Shown here one piece after another: positions 63,786 through 64,000 of a stretch of DNA of 64,000 bases. Positions within the stretch are counted from its first letter, which is position 1; every line of letters begins with the position of its first letter. The translations under genes were made by a program, and so were the position numbers. Source of the DNA: JACRCG01 sp964524835. GTDB lineage: Bacteria; Desulfobacterota; Desulfuromonadia; Geobacterales; Pseudopelobacteraceae. The DNA is taken from assembly GCA_964524835.1 (NCBI GenBank), contig CAZGEG010000006.1, forward strand, positions 62,001 to 126,000, written 5' to 3'. The notes under the pieces are model-generated. The model was given only the letters and a program-made list of their open reading frames with translations, was not told the origin of the DNA and searched no databases.

Positions 63786-64000
63786 ATGACACCTTTTGTT
63801 TCTATAATAATACCCGTAAAGAATGAGGAGCACCTTGTTGAAAGGTGCTTGCAAGCAATAGAAAACATTGATTATCCTCAAGAGCGTTTTGAAATAATCG
63901 TCGTCGATAACGGGTCGTCTGACAATACGGTAAACATTGTAAAGAACCAAGGATTTACTGTTTATATTAAACCAGATTTGACCATTGCCGGTTTAAGGAA
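63786..64000 (+). CDS. GT2 glycosyltransferase, partial (cut by window end)
   Basis: From ATG 63786 the frame runs open to the window edge (71 codons). It begins TPFVSIIIPVKNEEHLVERC and has VVDNGSSDNTV, the N-terminal half of a family 2 (GT-A) glycosyltransferase. It lies 25 bases after the PaaK-like gene and continues the exopolysaccharide cluster. Confidence 0.85.
   Translation, partial: MTPFVSIIIPVKNEEHLVERCLQAIENIDYPQERFEIIVVDNGSSDNTVNIVKNQGFTVYIKPDLTIAGLR

Overview
The window reads as a chromosome segment of an anaerobic, metal- and sulfur-respiring deltaproteobacterium, most likely of the Geobacter group (Desulfuromonadia / Geobacterales). This is inferred from gene content: two multiheme c-type cytochromes (9 and 12 CXXCH motifs), an ext-like rhodanese-lipoprotein/porin/cytochrome conduit, two molybdopterin respiratory reductases, an hgcAB mercury-methylation pair, a PEP-CTERM protein behind a sigma-54 promoter, and two genes that look like UGA-decoding (selenocysteine) genes. 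No rRNA, tRNA, CRISPR array or insertion sequence was recognised.

Layout. 1-1.6 kb: a ParDE toxin-antitoxin pair and a PAS protein. 1.8-9.3 kb: a Rieske protein, 9-heme and 12-heme cytochromes, a porin and a rhodanese lipoprotein, divergent from a LysR regulator; this resembles the extHIJKL outer-membrane electron conduit of Geobacter. 9.4-18 kb: a polysulfide/thiosulfate reductase-like PsrABC set (minus strand) with a Lys-rich secreted protein, a triple-rhodanese protein carrying a haem motif, a small secreted protein and a DUF3373 outer-membrane protein. 18.2-25.9 kb: one long minus-strand operon of TolC, membrane fusion protein, RND pump, C_GCAxxG_C_C protein, a small membrane protein with an in-frame UGA plus SECIS-like hairpin, a DUF2892 protein, an MBL-fold protein and a rhodanese. 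26-32.7 kb: mixed accessory genes (TSUP exporter, tag, isochorismatase, YjbR, ferredoxin-nitroreductase, PIN toxin-antitoxin, MBL hydrolase, ADP-ribosylglycohydrolase).

32.7-45.5 kb is a metal(loid) island. A Cys-rich MarR regulator precedes hgcA, hgcB and an AhpD-like gene. Upstream of them lies a respiratory arsenate reductase operon (frameshifted small cytochrome, arrA, arrB, torD-like chaperone, polyferredoxin), then a chemoreceptor and a PstS-like binding protein, and on the other strand arsR, acr3 and a CDF exporter. The arr and acr3 promoters carry the same TATCCG-N6-CGGATA palindrome between -35 and -10, which predicts one regulon. hgcA can be read from a strong RBS overlapping marR only if an in-frame UGA (residue 46) is decoded; a 7-bp hairpin with a GGC loop sits at SECIS distance.

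46.5-52.3 kb: a di-iron RIC repair protein and DUF6448-type proteins with two near-identical FNR/DNR-type sites, then a type II NADH dehydrogenase with a NapH-like ferredoxin. 52.4-58.3 kb: a TetR-controlled TolC/MacA/MacB-like ABC efflux operon and a TonB-like protein. 59-64 kb: a PEP-CTERM protein with a coupled 25-codon leader ORF under a sigma-54 promoter, followed by exopolysaccharide-type genes.
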